NCBI GenBank assembly: GCA_016937695.1
Contig: JAFGWC010000056.1
Coordinates: forward strand, 1-64,000
Reading direction: 5' to 3'
Length of the DNA stretch: 64,000 nt
From: Bacteroidales bacterium
GTDB taxonomy: Bacteria > Bacteroidota > Bacteroidia > Bacteroidales > NBLH01
The notes beneath the pieces were generated by a model, which made no database searches, was not told the DNA's origin, and was given only the letters and a program-made list of their open reading frames with translations. A program made the position numbers and the translations under genes. This document shows, piece by piece, positions 54,514-63,843 of the stretch; the stretch's first letter is position 1, and each line of letters starts with the position of its first letter.

Positions 54514-56242
54514 ACTTTTCAGAATAAGTTTTAAATACCCTTTTAGCCTCAATTAATAACATTTCGTTATACGAAACATTTTTCTTTTTTGCCATTTTTT
54601 CAACTTCTAAGCGCCAATCATAACATTTGTCTATATATTGCATATAATAATCAATCTTTAATTGATTAAAATAGTTTTCTGCTTTTTTGTTTTTTATCAA
54701 TTCAAATGCATAGTTTTTTAAAATGGAATCAGTTTTAAGTGAAATACTTTTTAAACTATCTATTAGTAAATAATTTTTCTTGTAATCTTTTATAATTCTT
54801 TCAACAAGCATTGAGTCAGTTATTTCTGAATTTTTATCATGTTCCGGAATTGCTATGTAAATTCCCTGTCTGGCTTTTTCATAATCAGGAATTAAATGTA
54901 TTTTCAGGTATTTACATGTAGGATTTATTTTTAAAAATGTTTCCCAATAAGCTTCTTTTGTCATCCACCAATAATGGATTGCTCCATTTTTATATTGCCT
55001 GGTTTGAAAAAGATTAAAAAACACAAATAATACAACCAGAGAAACAGAAATTTTATAAATCCATTTTCTTTTTAATAATGAAAACATTATAGCAGCAAAT
55101 GGGAGTGCTAATATTCCATATAAATCAACCATTGATCTTTGACCAAAAGCACCGCCAAACCACCAGCTCCACCATGAAGATAATATATAAACATAAATAA
55201 TTAATAAAAAGGCAATTGCTACTGCATATTTTTTCTTTTGCTGATATAAAAAATAAATTCCAATAGTTGCAAATAACATTAAAGGAGTATAGACATACCA
55301 TCCTTTTTTATAGCTAAACAGAAAATCACTTAATTGTGGATTCAAGAAGAAAAATTTTCCACCTGTTTCTCCATAAGAAAAATACAAAAATTGTCCGGAA
55401 ATATATTTCCAGTATATAAATTGAGGAATCCAAACCAAAATAAAACTAAAAAACATCAATAAAATTAATTTCCATTTTGATAATAGGTCAATAATTGATT
55501 CTTTAAAACTTTTCAGATTATAAACTTCCCATAATGGAATTAATATAAGAATTAAAATATTTGTAGGTCTAATTAGTGAAATTATGCCGCCTAATAAACC
55601 AAGAATCACAGTATGCTTTACCGTATGGCTTTTGTGCCATTTAATCAAAAAATATAAAAATAAAACAATTAGCACAAAATTATATCCATGAGACATTGCT
55701 GCTTCATATGTAACATAATACAACAGATTGGTTCCAAATCCTACAAAAAAAAGAGTAATTGCCACAATTTTTTCAGGATAGAATTGTCTTAATATTTTCC
55801 GTAAAACAAATAATCCTAAAATAAAATAAAAAAAAGTGCTAAATGCCAAAGCATAATGATACGGTAAGGAGTATCCGTCTGCTTGGTATTGAGGATTTAA
55901 AAGAGCTACAGTATGTGCAATTGCAAAAAAAGGCGCGTATAAAACTGAAAGTCCCATGGAAGTAATAATTCCTTTTTTCCTTGTTGGAGTATTTATCGGC
56001 CAAATCCATTTATTAAATTTTTGTGGATTTTCGTTAATAAAATTTAAAGAAATGTCATGATATATAAAAGCAGCAGGTAAATATGCATAATACGATTTTA
56101 TATCCCATTTTATAACTCCTTCATTATCTGCCCAATTATGGTGATTTGTGTTAATAACAGGTATTAATAAAATATATAAAATTATAATCCAACTGCTTGG
56201 TTTTATTTTTCGCAAAGTATTTGATTTGGTTTTTATGTTCAT
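54506..56242 (-). CDS. Polytopic membrane glycosyltransferase (GT-C fold)
   Basis: 578 residues with about 12 membrane spans and a long C-terminal tail (about 440-578, charged). The first loop carries acidic residues (NHHNWADNEGVIKWDIKSYYAYLP) in the place of the GT-C catalytic motif, and FFVGFGTNLLYYVTYE lies in a later loop. The substrate is unknown. The 8-bp overlap with the GT2 gene implies translational coupling. Confidence 0.65.
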   Translation of the reverse strand: MNIKTKSNTLRKIKPSSWIIILYILLIPVINTNHHNWADNEGVIKWDIKSYYAYLPAAFIYHDISLNFINENPQKFNKWIWPINTPTRKKGIITSMGLSVLYAPFFAIAHTVALLNPQYQADGYSLPYHYALAFSTFFYFILGLFVLRKILRQFYPEKIVAITLFFVGFGTNLLYYVTYEAAMSHGYNFVLIVLFLYFLIKWHKSHTVKHTVILGLLGGIISLIRPTNILILILIPLWEVYNLKSFKESIIDLLSKWKLILLMFFSFILVWIPQFIYWKYISGQFLYFSYGETGGKFFFLNPQLSDFLFSYKKGWYVYTPLMLFATIGIYFLYQQKKKYAVAIAFLLIIYVYILSSWWSWWFGGAFGQRSMVDLYGILALPFAAIMFSLLKRKWIYKISVSLVVLFVFFNLFQTRQYKNGAIHYWWMTKEAYWETFLKINPTCKYLKIHLIPDYEKARQGIYIAIPEHDKNSEITDSMLVERIIKDYKKNYLLIDSLKSISLKTDSILKNYAFELIKNKKAENYFNQLKIDYYMQYIDKCYDWRLEVEKMAKKKNVSYNEMLLIEAKRVFKTYSEKYD

Positions 56243-56288
56243 TTTTGTAAATTTCAGATAAAGATTGTATGGTTAAACAGTCTTTTAT

Positions 56289-56681
56289 TTAATTGCTTTT
56301 TAATGAATAAATACTTATGTTTTTATAAGTTCCAATTGGTTTATCAATCCTTGCTTTTAAATATGGTATTGAAACATAAGAAGTATCATTAACAATAAGG
56401 TAATCAACTAAGTTCAGTTGTTTCATTATCCTTTTTTCTGATGAATTGTTAGTCGCTGTATATCCTTTTCGATTCATTAGGTACAAAGAAATATTAAAAC
56501 TTCCATCGCTCATAAAAAGAACTTTGTCGTTATATGTTATGTCTATTGAATTAAGAAAAGGCGTTATTGTTTCAAGCGCTTCGGTATTTGCTCGATGCTT
56601 ATCATTGGGCCATCCATTGTACCTTACATTAATATTTTCGCGGCAATGCGATATATTTTCTAAATTTAATTTGATTAACAT
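56289..56681 (-). CDS. Short protein resembling the C-terminal domain of a GT-C transferase (probable remnant)
   Basis: 130 residues, no membrane span. YNGWPNDKHRANTEALETITPF, DKVLFMSDGSFNISLYLMNRKGYT and LNLVDYLIVNDTSY recall the soluble C-terminal domain of Bacteroidota membrane glycosyltransferases, but the transmembrane part is missing. An in-frame stop lies 9 bases upstream of the ATG and no other frame upstream looks coding. I read it as the surviving tail of a deleted gene; an independent small protein cannot be excluded. Confidence 0.5.
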   Translation of the reverse strand: MLIKLNLENISHCRENINVRYNGWPNDKHRANTEALETITPFLNSIDITYNDKVLFMSDGSFNISLYLMNRKGYTATNNSSEKRIMKQLNLVDYLIVNDTSYVSIPYLKARIDKPIGTYKNISIYSLKSN

Positions 56682-56954
56682 AAACCTTCATTATCTATAT
56701 TTAAATATATTATCTGAATTTTTTCTGCTAAATTAATGATTTTGTGTATTTAAGCAAAGATTATTTTTGATACTTAAATTGATAAAAAAGCGGACATAAT
56801 AAATAATACTTTTATTTTTGAACACAAAAAAATTACAAAATGTTTTTAGTGTAAATTTAAACAAATTGAGAAAATATTATTGGACTATCAAAAAACAGTT
56901 TATTTGTTTAGTTTTGCATACAATATTTAAAATTTATTATAAAGCTTTTAAATA

Positions 56955-58571
56955 ATGGCAAAACTTAAACTAAAATATACTTTTTTGCTATATATTTTAA
57001 CGTGGGTAATTAATATTCTGTTAATTTTAATTGTTTTTGCTTCAATAACAGGAGAAAATTTAAATATTTATTTTAGTTCAGATACTTTATATCTAGCATC
57101 AATTTATAAAGATATTTTTATTGATGAAACAGGTTTTAAAGGATGGAATTTGAATGCAGCGCCAAATTTTTTTCCTGATATGTTTTTATATTTTATTATA
57201 AATAAAATAATTTCTGATTTCAGAACTGCATATATTGTGTTTAGTATTATACAATATTTCTTAATACTTATTCTTTTGAATATTTTATTAAAATCAGTTA
57301 AACCTGATATTAATAAAATTTACTTTAGTGTTTTAAACCTAATTTTTCCTGTTTTTTTATTAACCGCAATTATTTCAGGTTTTGATATTTACACTTATTT
57401 TATATTTAGTCATAGTTTTCACACAGGTGTTTTTATAAATGCATTATTTGGATTGATATTTTTCTTTAAGTATCTGCAAAAGCCTAGAAATTTATTTTTG
57501 TATTTATCTGCAATTATTTCATTAATAGCAGTATATAATGACAGACTATTTCTGGTATTATTTGTATTTCCGTTAATTATTGTATTTATTTTAAATTATT
57601 TTAGATTTAAAAACAAACAAATAAAAATAATTATACCAATAATCATTATAACTTCTTTAATTTCTTTATTAATAAATTGGTTTACAGCATCAAACAGCAT
57701 TTTTACATGCATAAGTCTCGGACAAAAATATATGAACTTTGAGAATATTATTCCATCTCTCAATTATTTTATTAATCAGCATTACAGATATATAGTAGAA
57801 TTTAGAATAAAAGGAATAATATCAATTATTACAATTATTAACTTTTTTGCTCTTTTATTACTAATAGTATCAAATAATAAAAAACCTGCCAATAAAGAAG
57901 GAACTAATTTTATAGATAAAATATTTTTTAGCTATATGTTTGTGGCAATATTTTTAACACTTTTTACGCCTGTAATAAATGGCTATTATTTTGGCGAAGC
58001 AACCGCACGATTTAATATATTTTCTTTCTGGTTTAGTGTTTTTAACTTAACAATTTTTATTCAATATATTTTTAAAAACAATATTAAGTATGTATATATT
58101 ATTACTACATTTTTATTTACATTTTACATTGGTTTGATAATTATAAAATTTTCTTCGATTTCAGTATTTAAAAATATTGAATCTTTTTCTAATTATTATC
58201 CTGAAAAAGTTAAAGTTATTGACGAATTTACTAAGAAAAATAAGCTTAAATATGGACTTGCTGAATATTGGAATGCCAAGTATACAACAATGTTCTCGAA
58301 AAATGAATTAAGAGTATATACAATTATCGATGAAAAATTAAACCTTTGGTTTCATGTAATGAATCGTAATTGGTATTTTGATTACAATAAAGGTAAATAT
58401 AACAAACCTGTTTTTAATTTTATTATTTTGGAAAATTTTGATAAAAATAAAATAAAAGAAAATTTTGGCGAACCAATTGACAGCTTAGTTTATAAAAATG
58501 AAACTATTTTATATTTAATAAATAATATAAAGTTTAGACGTGATGACAATAAAGCATATTTGCTTGATTAA
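56955..58571 (+). CDS. Polytopic membrane protein of the glycan cluster
   Basis: 538 residues with about 11-12 membrane spans (the first LLYILTWVINILLILIVFA) and a soluble C-terminal domain (about 410-538; GLAEYWNAKYTTMFSKNELRVYT, FNFIILENFD). The arrangement resembles membrane glycosyltransferases with a periplasmic C-terminal domain, but the acidic motif in the first loop (FSSDTLYLASIYKD) is not diagnostic. It lies between GT genes, and I class it as a likely glycan-related membrane protein without a defined family. Confidence 0.55.
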   Translation: MAKLKLKYTFLLYILTWVINILLILIVFASITGENLNIYFSSDTLYLASIYKDIFIDETGFKGWNLNAAPNFFPDMFLYFIINKIISDFRTAYIVFSIIQYFLILILLNILLKSVKPDINKIYFSVLNLIFPVFLLTAIISGFDIYTYFIFSHSFHTGVFINALFGLIFFFKYLQKPRNLFLYLSAIISLIAVYNDRLFLVLFVFPLIIVFILNYFRFKNKQIKIIIPIIIITSLISLLINWFTASNSIFTCISLGQKYMNFENIIPSLNYFINQHYRYIVEFRIKGIISIITIINFFALLLLIVSNNKKPANKEGTNFIDKIFFSYMFVAIFLTLFTPVINGYYFGEATARFNIFSFWFSVFNLTIFIQYIFKNNIKYVYIITTFLFTFYIGLIIIKFSSISVFKNIESFSNYYPEKVKVIDEFTKKNKLKYGLAEYWNAKYTTMFSKNELRVYTIIDEKLNLWFHVMNRNWYFDYNKGKYNKPVFNFIILENFDKNKIKENFGEPIDSLVYKNETILYLINNIKFRRDDNKAYLLD

Positions 58572-58600
58572 TAGTTGCTATATGATTTTATTTATATTTT

Positions 58601-58621
58601 AATGCTAAAAAAACTAGCATT
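58601..58621. terminator. Weak hairpin between convergent genes
   Basis: AATGCTA and TAGCATT surround a seven-base A-rich loop at the end of the GtrB-like gene and 30 bp after the membrane-protein gene. The stem is short and there is no good T-run on the plus side. Confidence 0.35.
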
Positions 58622-59522
58622 TATCTTTGATAAAATAATGAGGCCTGTTTTTCGATTCATTAAAAATACGAGCAATATATTCTCCAATTATTCCTATGCT
58701 TAATAATTGAAATCCGCCTAAAAATAAAATTACCAACATCGTTGAAGTCCAGCCCGAAGTTGTATTCCCTGATATGTATGCTACAAAAACATATACAGAA
58801 TAAATAAGTCCTAACAAAATTGCAGAAAAACCAAGTATTAGGCTTATTTTCAAAGGTTTACTTGAAAAAGCAGTAATGCCATCAAATGCCAAACGCAACA
58901 TTTTATTTAGTGTATATTTGGTTGTTCCTGTCATTCGTTCAGGCGCATCAAATTCTATAATTGATTGCTTAAATCCCATCCATTTAATTAAACCTCTTGT
59001 AAACCTATCTCTTTCTTCAATTTTTAAATAAGCATCAACGGTTTTTCTAGACATTAAACGAAAGTCTGACGAAGCAGGTTCTATTTGCACATCTGTTAAA
59101 GTATTCAATATTTTATAATACCATTTTGAGAAAAGTTTTTTCATGTACTTTGTGTCAGCAGTAGATATGCGTCTGGTATTAACAATATCATAACCTTTCA
59201 AGTGTTCTTCAATTAATTTTTTTATTACCTCTGGTGGATGCTGACCATCGGCATCCATAGTTATTACTATTTCGTTTTTCGCCTCATTCAATCCGGCAAG
59301 TAAAGCCGTTTGGTGTCCAAAATTTCTAGATAAAGACAAACCTTTAACTCGTTTATCTTTGTCTGCAAGAATTTTAATCTCAGCAAAAGTTTTATCCTCA
59401 CTGCCATCATCAACAAAAATACATTCAAATTCTATATCAGATAAAGATTCTGTAATTTGCGAATACAATAAATGAATGTTTCTTTCTTCATTAAAAGCAG
59501 GAATAATAATACTTAGTTTCAT
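58614..59522 (-). CDS. GtrB/DPM1-like polyprenyl-phosphate glycosyltransferase
   Basis: 302 residues from the ATG at 59522; the ORF-track residue 1 is a TTG. LSIIIPAFNEERNIHLL, CIFVDDGSEDKT, ITMDADGQHPPEVI and SSDFRLMSRKTVDAYL are the GtrB/DPM1 motifs, and two C-terminal membrane spans (about 235-260 and 270-292) anchor it. It should transfer a hexose from a nucleotide sugar to undecaprenyl phosphate for a GT-C enzyme to use. The acceptor and sugar are unknown. Confidence 0.85.
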   Translation of the reverse strand: MKLSIIIPAFNEERNIHLLYSQITESLSDIEFECIFVDDGSEDKTFAEIKILADKDKRVKGLSLSRNFGHQTALLAGLNEAKNEIVITMDADGQHPPEVIKKLIEEHLKGYDIVNTRRISTADTKYMKKLFSKWYYKILNTLTDVQIEPASSDFRLMSRKTVDAYLKIEERDRFTRGLIKWMGFKQSIIEFDAPERMTGTTKYTLNKMLRLAFDGITAFSSKPLKISLILGFSAILLGLIYSVYVFVAYISGNTTSGWTSTMLVILFLGGFQLLSIGIIGEYIARIFNESKNRPHYFIKDKC

Positions 59523-59603
59523 AATCAAACAATATAATAAATCCCCACAAAATTAACTATTGTGAGGAGCAAAAAAATTAAAATATACAATTGCACAAAC
59601 TTT

Positions 59604-60155
59604 TTAAACAATTAGCCTGCTTTTAAATGGTAAAAAAGTCATAAAATCAGCATGGTGAACTACATATGCTTCGGTTGAACGCTTTACCATATCTCCTTCG
59701 CCGGCGTGTGTTGCTATTATATGACAAACTTCAGCAGGAACGCCACATTGCTCTGCTAAAGAAACTCCCGAAAATGGATGACGAAGATATTTTCCATATG
59801 TGCCTTGAACAGCTTTGCCTGTTTCGTCAAGCACATATTCAAGTAGTTTACCAACATCGGCTAAAATAGCTCCTGAAATTAATATATCCATATCTACAGG
59901 TAAATCATCTTTAAAAAACTTATTCATCTGATTTCCAGAGTCTCTGGCTATATGAACTACTGCTCGCTTATGTGCCATAAATGATACTTTTAAATCAGGA
60001 ACTAATAATGTAAATGGAATTTCAATTAAATCATCAGCAGATAAAACACTTTTTTCTAAAGCCAGTTCCCAAGTATTAGCTGTTTTTGCTCTTAAATCAT
60101 CATTTTTTATCCATGCAAGTTCTTCACCCCAAAGTTTTTTTATGTCTTCAGTCAT
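59604..60155 (-). CDS. HD-superfamily protein with altered HD doublet
   Basis: 183 residues from the ATG giving MTEDIKKLWGEELAWI; the track's upstream start adds low-quality AT-rich sequence. The HD-type order is recognisable: HKRAVVHIARDSG, GAILADVGKLLEY, HIIATHAGEG, VVHHADFM. The usual central His-Asp is Ala-Asp here (LADVGK), while the other metal ligands remain. It may be a phosphohydrolase with a reduced or altered metal site. It diverges from kdnA with about 285 bp between them, which contain AATTG-rich low-complexity sequence and the kdnA -7 box. Confidence 0.65.
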   Translation of the reverse strand: MTEDIKKLWGEELAWIKNDDLRAKTANTWELALEKSVLSADDLIEIPFTLLVPDLKVSFMAHKRAVVHIARDSGNQMNKFFKDDLPVDMDILISGAILADVGKLLEYVLDETGKAVQGTYGKYLRHPFSGVSLAEQCGVPAEVCHIIATHAGEGDMVKRSTEAYVVHHADFMTFLPFKSRLIV

Positions 60156-60390
60156 TTTATATAGTTTTAAAATTTTCTGCTCAAAATTAGTTAAATTGTT
60201 TATAATTATACAATTATTTAATTGTTCAATTGTACAGTTTTGTAAAAAAAGTTGTAACAAATCTAGCTGCTAATTTTTAATTTTATTTTAGATATATATA
60301 TGATTTTCAGTATTTAACATGTATATTAATAATATAATTGATTGAACTATAGGACTATTATTTAATTATATTATTTTATTAAAAAATTAC

Positions 60391-60398
60391 TACATTTG
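60391..60398 (+). promoter_or_regulatory. Candidate -7 box of kdnA
   Basis: TACATTTG matches the Bacteroidetes -7 consensus TAnnTTTG exactly, 42 bp before the kdnA start. A good -33 TTTG is not seen at the usual distance. Confidence 0.4.
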
Positions 60399-60440
60399 TG
60401 TTTTAAAATATAAAGTTTTTAAACATTAAAAATTATAGAT

Positions 60441-61637
60441 ATGCCGGGAATGGAATTATTTGGCGCTGAAGAACGTAAAGAAATAATGGATGTTCTTGAA
60501 ACTGGTGCTTTGTTTCGTTATAATCATGATGAAATGAGAAAAGGTCATTGGAAAGCAAAGGAGCTTGAAAATGAGGTTGAGAATTTTACTGGTGCTAAGT
60601 TTGCTCATGCTGTATCTAGTGGCTCAACTGCTGTTGCTACTGCACTTGCCGCTGCTGGAATTGGTCATGGCGATGAAGTTATTGTTCCGCCTTTTACTTA
60701 TATAGCAACAGTTGAAGCTGTCCTTTTTGCAGGTGCTTTACCTGTTTTTGCCGAAATTGATGAAAATCTTTGTTTAAGTGCCGAAGGAATTGAAAAAGTT
60801 GTAACAGATAAAACTAAGGCTGTACTCTTAGTTCACATGACAGGTGCTGCAGCTGATATGGATTCTATAATGCCTGTTATAGAAAAGCACAATTTAACTC
60901 TTGTTGAAGACGCAGGTCAAGCTCTTGGTGCTTTTTATAAAGGTAAATCAGTTGGTTTGTTTGGTAAAACCGGATCTTTTTCTTTCGATTTTTTTAAAAT
61001 TACAACCGCAGCCGAAGGTGGTTTATTTATAACTAATGATGAAAATGCCTATAAACTTGCTGATAGTTATTCTGATCATGGTCACGACCATATAGGAAAT
61101 AACAGAGGTATGGAAAACCACCCGATTATTGGTTTTAATTATAGAATTAGTGAACTTCATGCTGCTGTAGGAAAAGCTCAAATGCAAAAAATTAATATGC
61201 TAAGAGATAAGAATAGAGCTAATAAACAATATTTAAAAGAAAAACTGTCACAGATAAAAGGTATTACATTTCGTCCTATGCCTGATCCTGAAGGTGATTC
61301 TGCTACTTTTTTAAATTTTTTCCTCCCTACAACATCAGATGCTGGAAATGTTATGAAAGAATTTGTTAAAGATGGTGTTCAAGGATGTAATTACTGGTTT
61401 ACAAATATGTATCACTTTATAAATCAGTGGGATCACCTTAAAAATTTGGAATCTGCAGCACCTTTGGCTATTCATCATTTAGGAGCGCCTCAAGATTATA
61501 ATAATTTACAATTACCTAAATCTCAGGAGGTTATAGGAAAATTAATTTCTTTAGGAATAAAAGCTACATGGTCGAAAGCAGAAATGGATATGCTTGCCGA
61601 TAAAATGATTATTGCTATCAAAAGAATTATTGGATAA
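60441..61637 (+). CDS. kdnA: 8-amino-3,8-dideoxy-Kdo synthase (DegT/AHBA-type aminotransferase)
   Basis: 398 residues. MPGMELFGAEERKEIMDVLETGALFRYN opens as in Shewanella KdnA. PLP is held by the lysine in FDFFKITTAAEGG, with GDEVIVPPFTYIATVEAVLF, LVEDAGQALGAFYKGK and HGHDHIGNNRGMENHPIIG typical of this subfamily. The enzyme aminates the C8 aldehyde of 8-oxo-Kdo from glutamate, giving 8-amino-3,8-dideoxy-Kdo for the lipopolysaccharide inner core. kdnB follows, but a strong terminator separates the two, so they may be partly independent transcripts. Confidence 0.85.
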   Translation: MPGMELFGAEERKEIMDVLETGALFRYNHDEMRKGHWKAKELENEVENFTGAKFAHAVSSGSTAVATALAAAGIGHGDEVIVPPFTYIATVEAVLFAGALPVFAEIDENLCLSAEGIEKVVTDKTKAVLLVHMTGAAADMDSIMPVIEKHNLTLVEDAGQALGAFYKGKSVGLFGKTGSFSFDFFKITTAAEGGLFITNDENAYKLADSYSDHGHDHIGNNRGMENHPIIGFNYRISELHAAVGKAQMQKINMLRDKNRANKQYLKEKLSQIKGITFRPMPDPEGDSATFLNFFLPTTSDAGNVMKEFVKDGVQGCNYWFTNMYHFINQWDHLKNLESAAPLAIHHLGAPQDYNNLQLPKSQEVIGKLISLGIKATWSKAEMDMLADKMIIAIKRIIG

Positions 61638-61662
61638 CATTAAATAAAATAATTAAATTTAG

Positions 61663-61703
61663 GTGTTCAAAATATATTTTATGATATTTTGAACACTTTT
61701 TTT
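61663..61703 (+). terminator. Terminator between kdnA and kdnB
   Basis: GTGTTCAAAATAT (61663-61675) and ATATTTTGAACAC (61684-61696) form a perfect 13-bp stem followed by TTTTTTTA, 26 bp after the kdnA stop. Confidence 0.8.
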
Positions 61704-61832
61704 ATTTGTAAAATAATTAATTAAAGTTAAATTTTTCTTAATTTTCACCATAATATTTCAGCATTTAATTAAAAATATAGATATTTATATTTTATCAAAA
61801 ATATTTGATTAGCAGAAAACGAAAAAAAAAGA

Positions 61833-61840
61833 TAAATTTG
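61833..61840 (+). promoter_or_regulatory. Candidate -7 box of kdnB-kdsA
   Basis: TAAATTTG fits TAnnTTTG, 34 bp before the kdnB start. A weak TTAG lies about 20 bases upstream. Its presence after the terminator supports a separate kdnB-kdsA transcript. Confidence 0.45.
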
Positions 61841-61874
61841 CAGTTTAAAATTTTTAAAAATAAAATTTATTACA

Positions 61875-62954
61875 GTGATAAAAAATATCAGAAATATAGA
61901 CAAAATAGTTTTTGGCGGAGGTAGTTTTTCTCAATTAGAAGATATAATACAATCAAAACGCACAGAAAATGATAAATTTTTTGTTTTTATTGTAGATGAC
62001 TTTTTTAAAGGCAAATATTTAGAAAAAAGTCTTCCTGCCTATGAAGATGATTTAGTTTTCTTTTTAGACGCAAGTCATGAAGAGCCTAAAACAGGGCAAA
62101 TTGATGAATTAAGAGATGAAATTTTAAGTAAAAGTGGTTTGCCATCAGGTATAGTTGGAATAGGTGGCGGAAGCATAATGGATATCGCTAAAGCATTGTC
62201 AGTTATGGTAAAGCAAGAAGGTTCATCAACTTTGTATCAAGGTTTAAATCTTGTTGAAAATCCTGGAATTTATCATGTCGGAATTCCTACAATTTCAGGA
62301 ACAGGTGCTGAGTGTTCAACTACAGCAGTATTAACCGGACCAGTAAAAAAATTAGGAATTAAATGCGAATGGACTCCATTTAATCAGCTTATTTTAGATC
62401 CTGATTTGACATTAACTGTTCCGAAAAATCAGTGGTTTTATACAGGAATGGATTCATATATTCATTGTATAGAATCTGAATCCGGAAGATTATATAATAC
62501 ATTTAGTAAAGCATATGGCGATCAGTCTATAGAGCTATGTAGAGAAGTTTTTCTTGGCGAAGATAGTGGCCAAAGTCCCGAAAATAGTGAAAAATTGATG
62601 GTTGCATCCTTATTTGGTGGTTTAAGTTTAAGTTATTCAGAAGTAGGAGTTTGTCATGCATTATCATATGGTTTATCATATGTTTTTGGAACCAGACATG
62701 GAATAGCTAATTGCATAGCATTCAATGTATTAGAAGATTTTTATCCTCAAGGTGTTGCTGAGTTTAAAGAAATGGTAAGAAAACATAATATTGAACTTCC
62801 TGAGAATCTTGCTGCAAAATGGACAGATGAACAAGTAACAAAAATGGCTGAAATAGCTTATGCATTAAGTCATATGTGGGATCATGCAGTTGGTGAAAAT
62901 TGGAAAGAAAAGGTTACAATTGATACAATTAAAGACCTTTTTTATAGAATGTAG
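61875..62954 (+). CDS. kdnB: Kdo 8-oxidase (iron-type alcohol dehydrogenase family)
   Basis: 359 residues; the first codon is GTG. IVFGGGSFSQLEDIIQSKRT and the coenzyme site GIGGGSIMDIAKALSVMV are nearly identical in pattern to Shewanella KdnB. TISGTGAECSTTAVLTGPVKKLG and HALSYGLSYVFGTRHGIAN carry the metal-ligand histidines. It oxidises the C8 hydroxyl of Kdo to the aldehyde that KdnA aminates. kdsA starts 49 bp downstream, so Kdo synthesis and its C8 modification are encoded together. Confidence 0.85.
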   Translation: MIKNIRNIDKIVFGGGSFSQLEDIIQSKRTENDKFFVFIVDDFFKGKYLEKSLPAYEDDLVFFLDASHEEPKTGQIDELRDEILSKSGLPSGIVGIGGGSIMDIAKALSVMVKQEGSSTLYQGLNLVENPGIYHVGIPTISGTGAECSTTAVLTGPVKKLGIKCEWTPFNQLILDPDLTLTVPKNQWFYTGMDSYIHCIESESGRLYNTFSKAYGDQSIELCREVFLGEDSGQSPENSEKLMVASLFGGLSLSYSEVGVCHALSYGLSYVFGTRHGIANCIAFNVLEDFYPQGVAEFKEMVRKHNIELPENLAAKWTDEQVTKMAEIAYALSHMWDHAVGENWKEKVTIDTIKDLFYRM

Positions 62955-63003
62955 ATAATTTATTAACTGTTGTTATTAAAAATTTAGAGAAAAAAATAAA
63001 TAA

Positions 63004-63837
63004 ATGAATAAAAAAATTGTAAAAGTAGGCGATATACAATGCGGTTCTGACCAGTTATTTCTTATTTCCGGTCCTTGTGTTATCGAAGATGAATCAACAA
63101 TGATGAAAACAGCTGAAATGTTGAAAGAAGTTTCAGAAAGAATAAAAATTCCGGTTATTTTTAAATCATCATTTACAAAAGATAATAGAAGCGCATTAAA
63201 ATATTATAACGGACCAGGTTTAGATGAAGGATTAAAAATGCTTCAAAGAGTAAAAGAGCAATTCGGTTTTCCCGTACTTTCTGATATTCACGATTTTACA
63301 CAAGCTAAACCTGCTGCAGAAGTACTTGATGTAATACAAATTCCTGCATATTTATGTATGCAAACATCAATTGTTACAGAAGCTGCAAAAACAGGTAAAG
63401 TAATCAATATTAAGCATGGGCAGTTTATTGCACCTGAAAATATGATTAAACCAGTTCTAAAAGCTGTTGAAATGGGTAACGATCAAATAATATTAACAGA
63501 AAGAGGATATACTTTTGGATATAATGATTTAATTGTTGATCCTAGAAGTTTTTATGAAATGAATAAAACAGGATATCCGGTAGTATTTGATGTAACTCAT
63601 TCAATTCGTAAATATGGAATTCCAAGTGCTGACCCAAGCGGAGGAGCAAGAGAGTATTTGCCTGTTTTATCACGAGCAGGAGTTGCTTCAGGAATTGATG
63701 GTATTTTTATCGAAGCTCATCCTGAACCACAAAGAGCTCTTTGTGATGCTGCAAGTCAACTTTGTGTTTTTGATTTAGAAGAATTTTTAAAACCAATTAT
63801 TGAATTTCACCAACTAGAAGTTAAATATAGAAAATAA
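63004..63837 (+). CDS. kdsA: 3-deoxy-8-phosphooctulonate synthase
   Basis: 277 residues, full length. LISGPCVIEDE, IFKSSFTKDNRSA, GFPVLSDIHDF, IPAYLCMQTS, INIKHGQFIAP, LTERGYTFGYNDLIVDPRS and FDVTHSIRKYG are the KdsA active-site motifs. It condenses arabinose-5-phosphate with phosphoenolpyruvate to Kdo-8-phosphate. The residue before the HSIRKYG loop is Thr and INIKHGQF has His rather than the usual KKGQF spacing, a detail for metal-type analysis. It lies between kdnB and a transaldolase-like gene. Confidence 0.92.
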   Translation: MNKKIVKVGDIQCGSDQLFLISGPCVIEDESTMMKTAEMLKEVSERIKIPVIFKSSFTKDNRSALKYYNGPGLDEGLKMLQRVKEQFGFPVLSDIHDFTQAKPAAEVLDVIQIPAYLCMQTSIVTEAAKTGKVINIKHGQFIAPENMIKPVLKAVEMGNDQIILTERGYTFGYNDLIVDPRSFYEMNKTGYPVVFDVTHSIRKYGIPSADPSGGAREYLPVLSRAGVASGIDGIFIEAHPEPQRALCDAASQLCVFDLEEFLKPIIEFHQLEVKYRK

Positions 63838-63843
63838 TAAAAA

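Noticed and set aside
53416-54552. Start of the GT2 gene at 54552
   Set aside because: It would overlap the upstream gene by 47 bp and add 13 non-family residues; the ATG at 54513 begins the family motif and gives an 8-bp overlap.
60156-60260. N-terminal extension of the HD protein
   Set aside because: The added residues come from AATTG-rich low-complexity DNA and the family-like sequence begins at MTEDIKKL.
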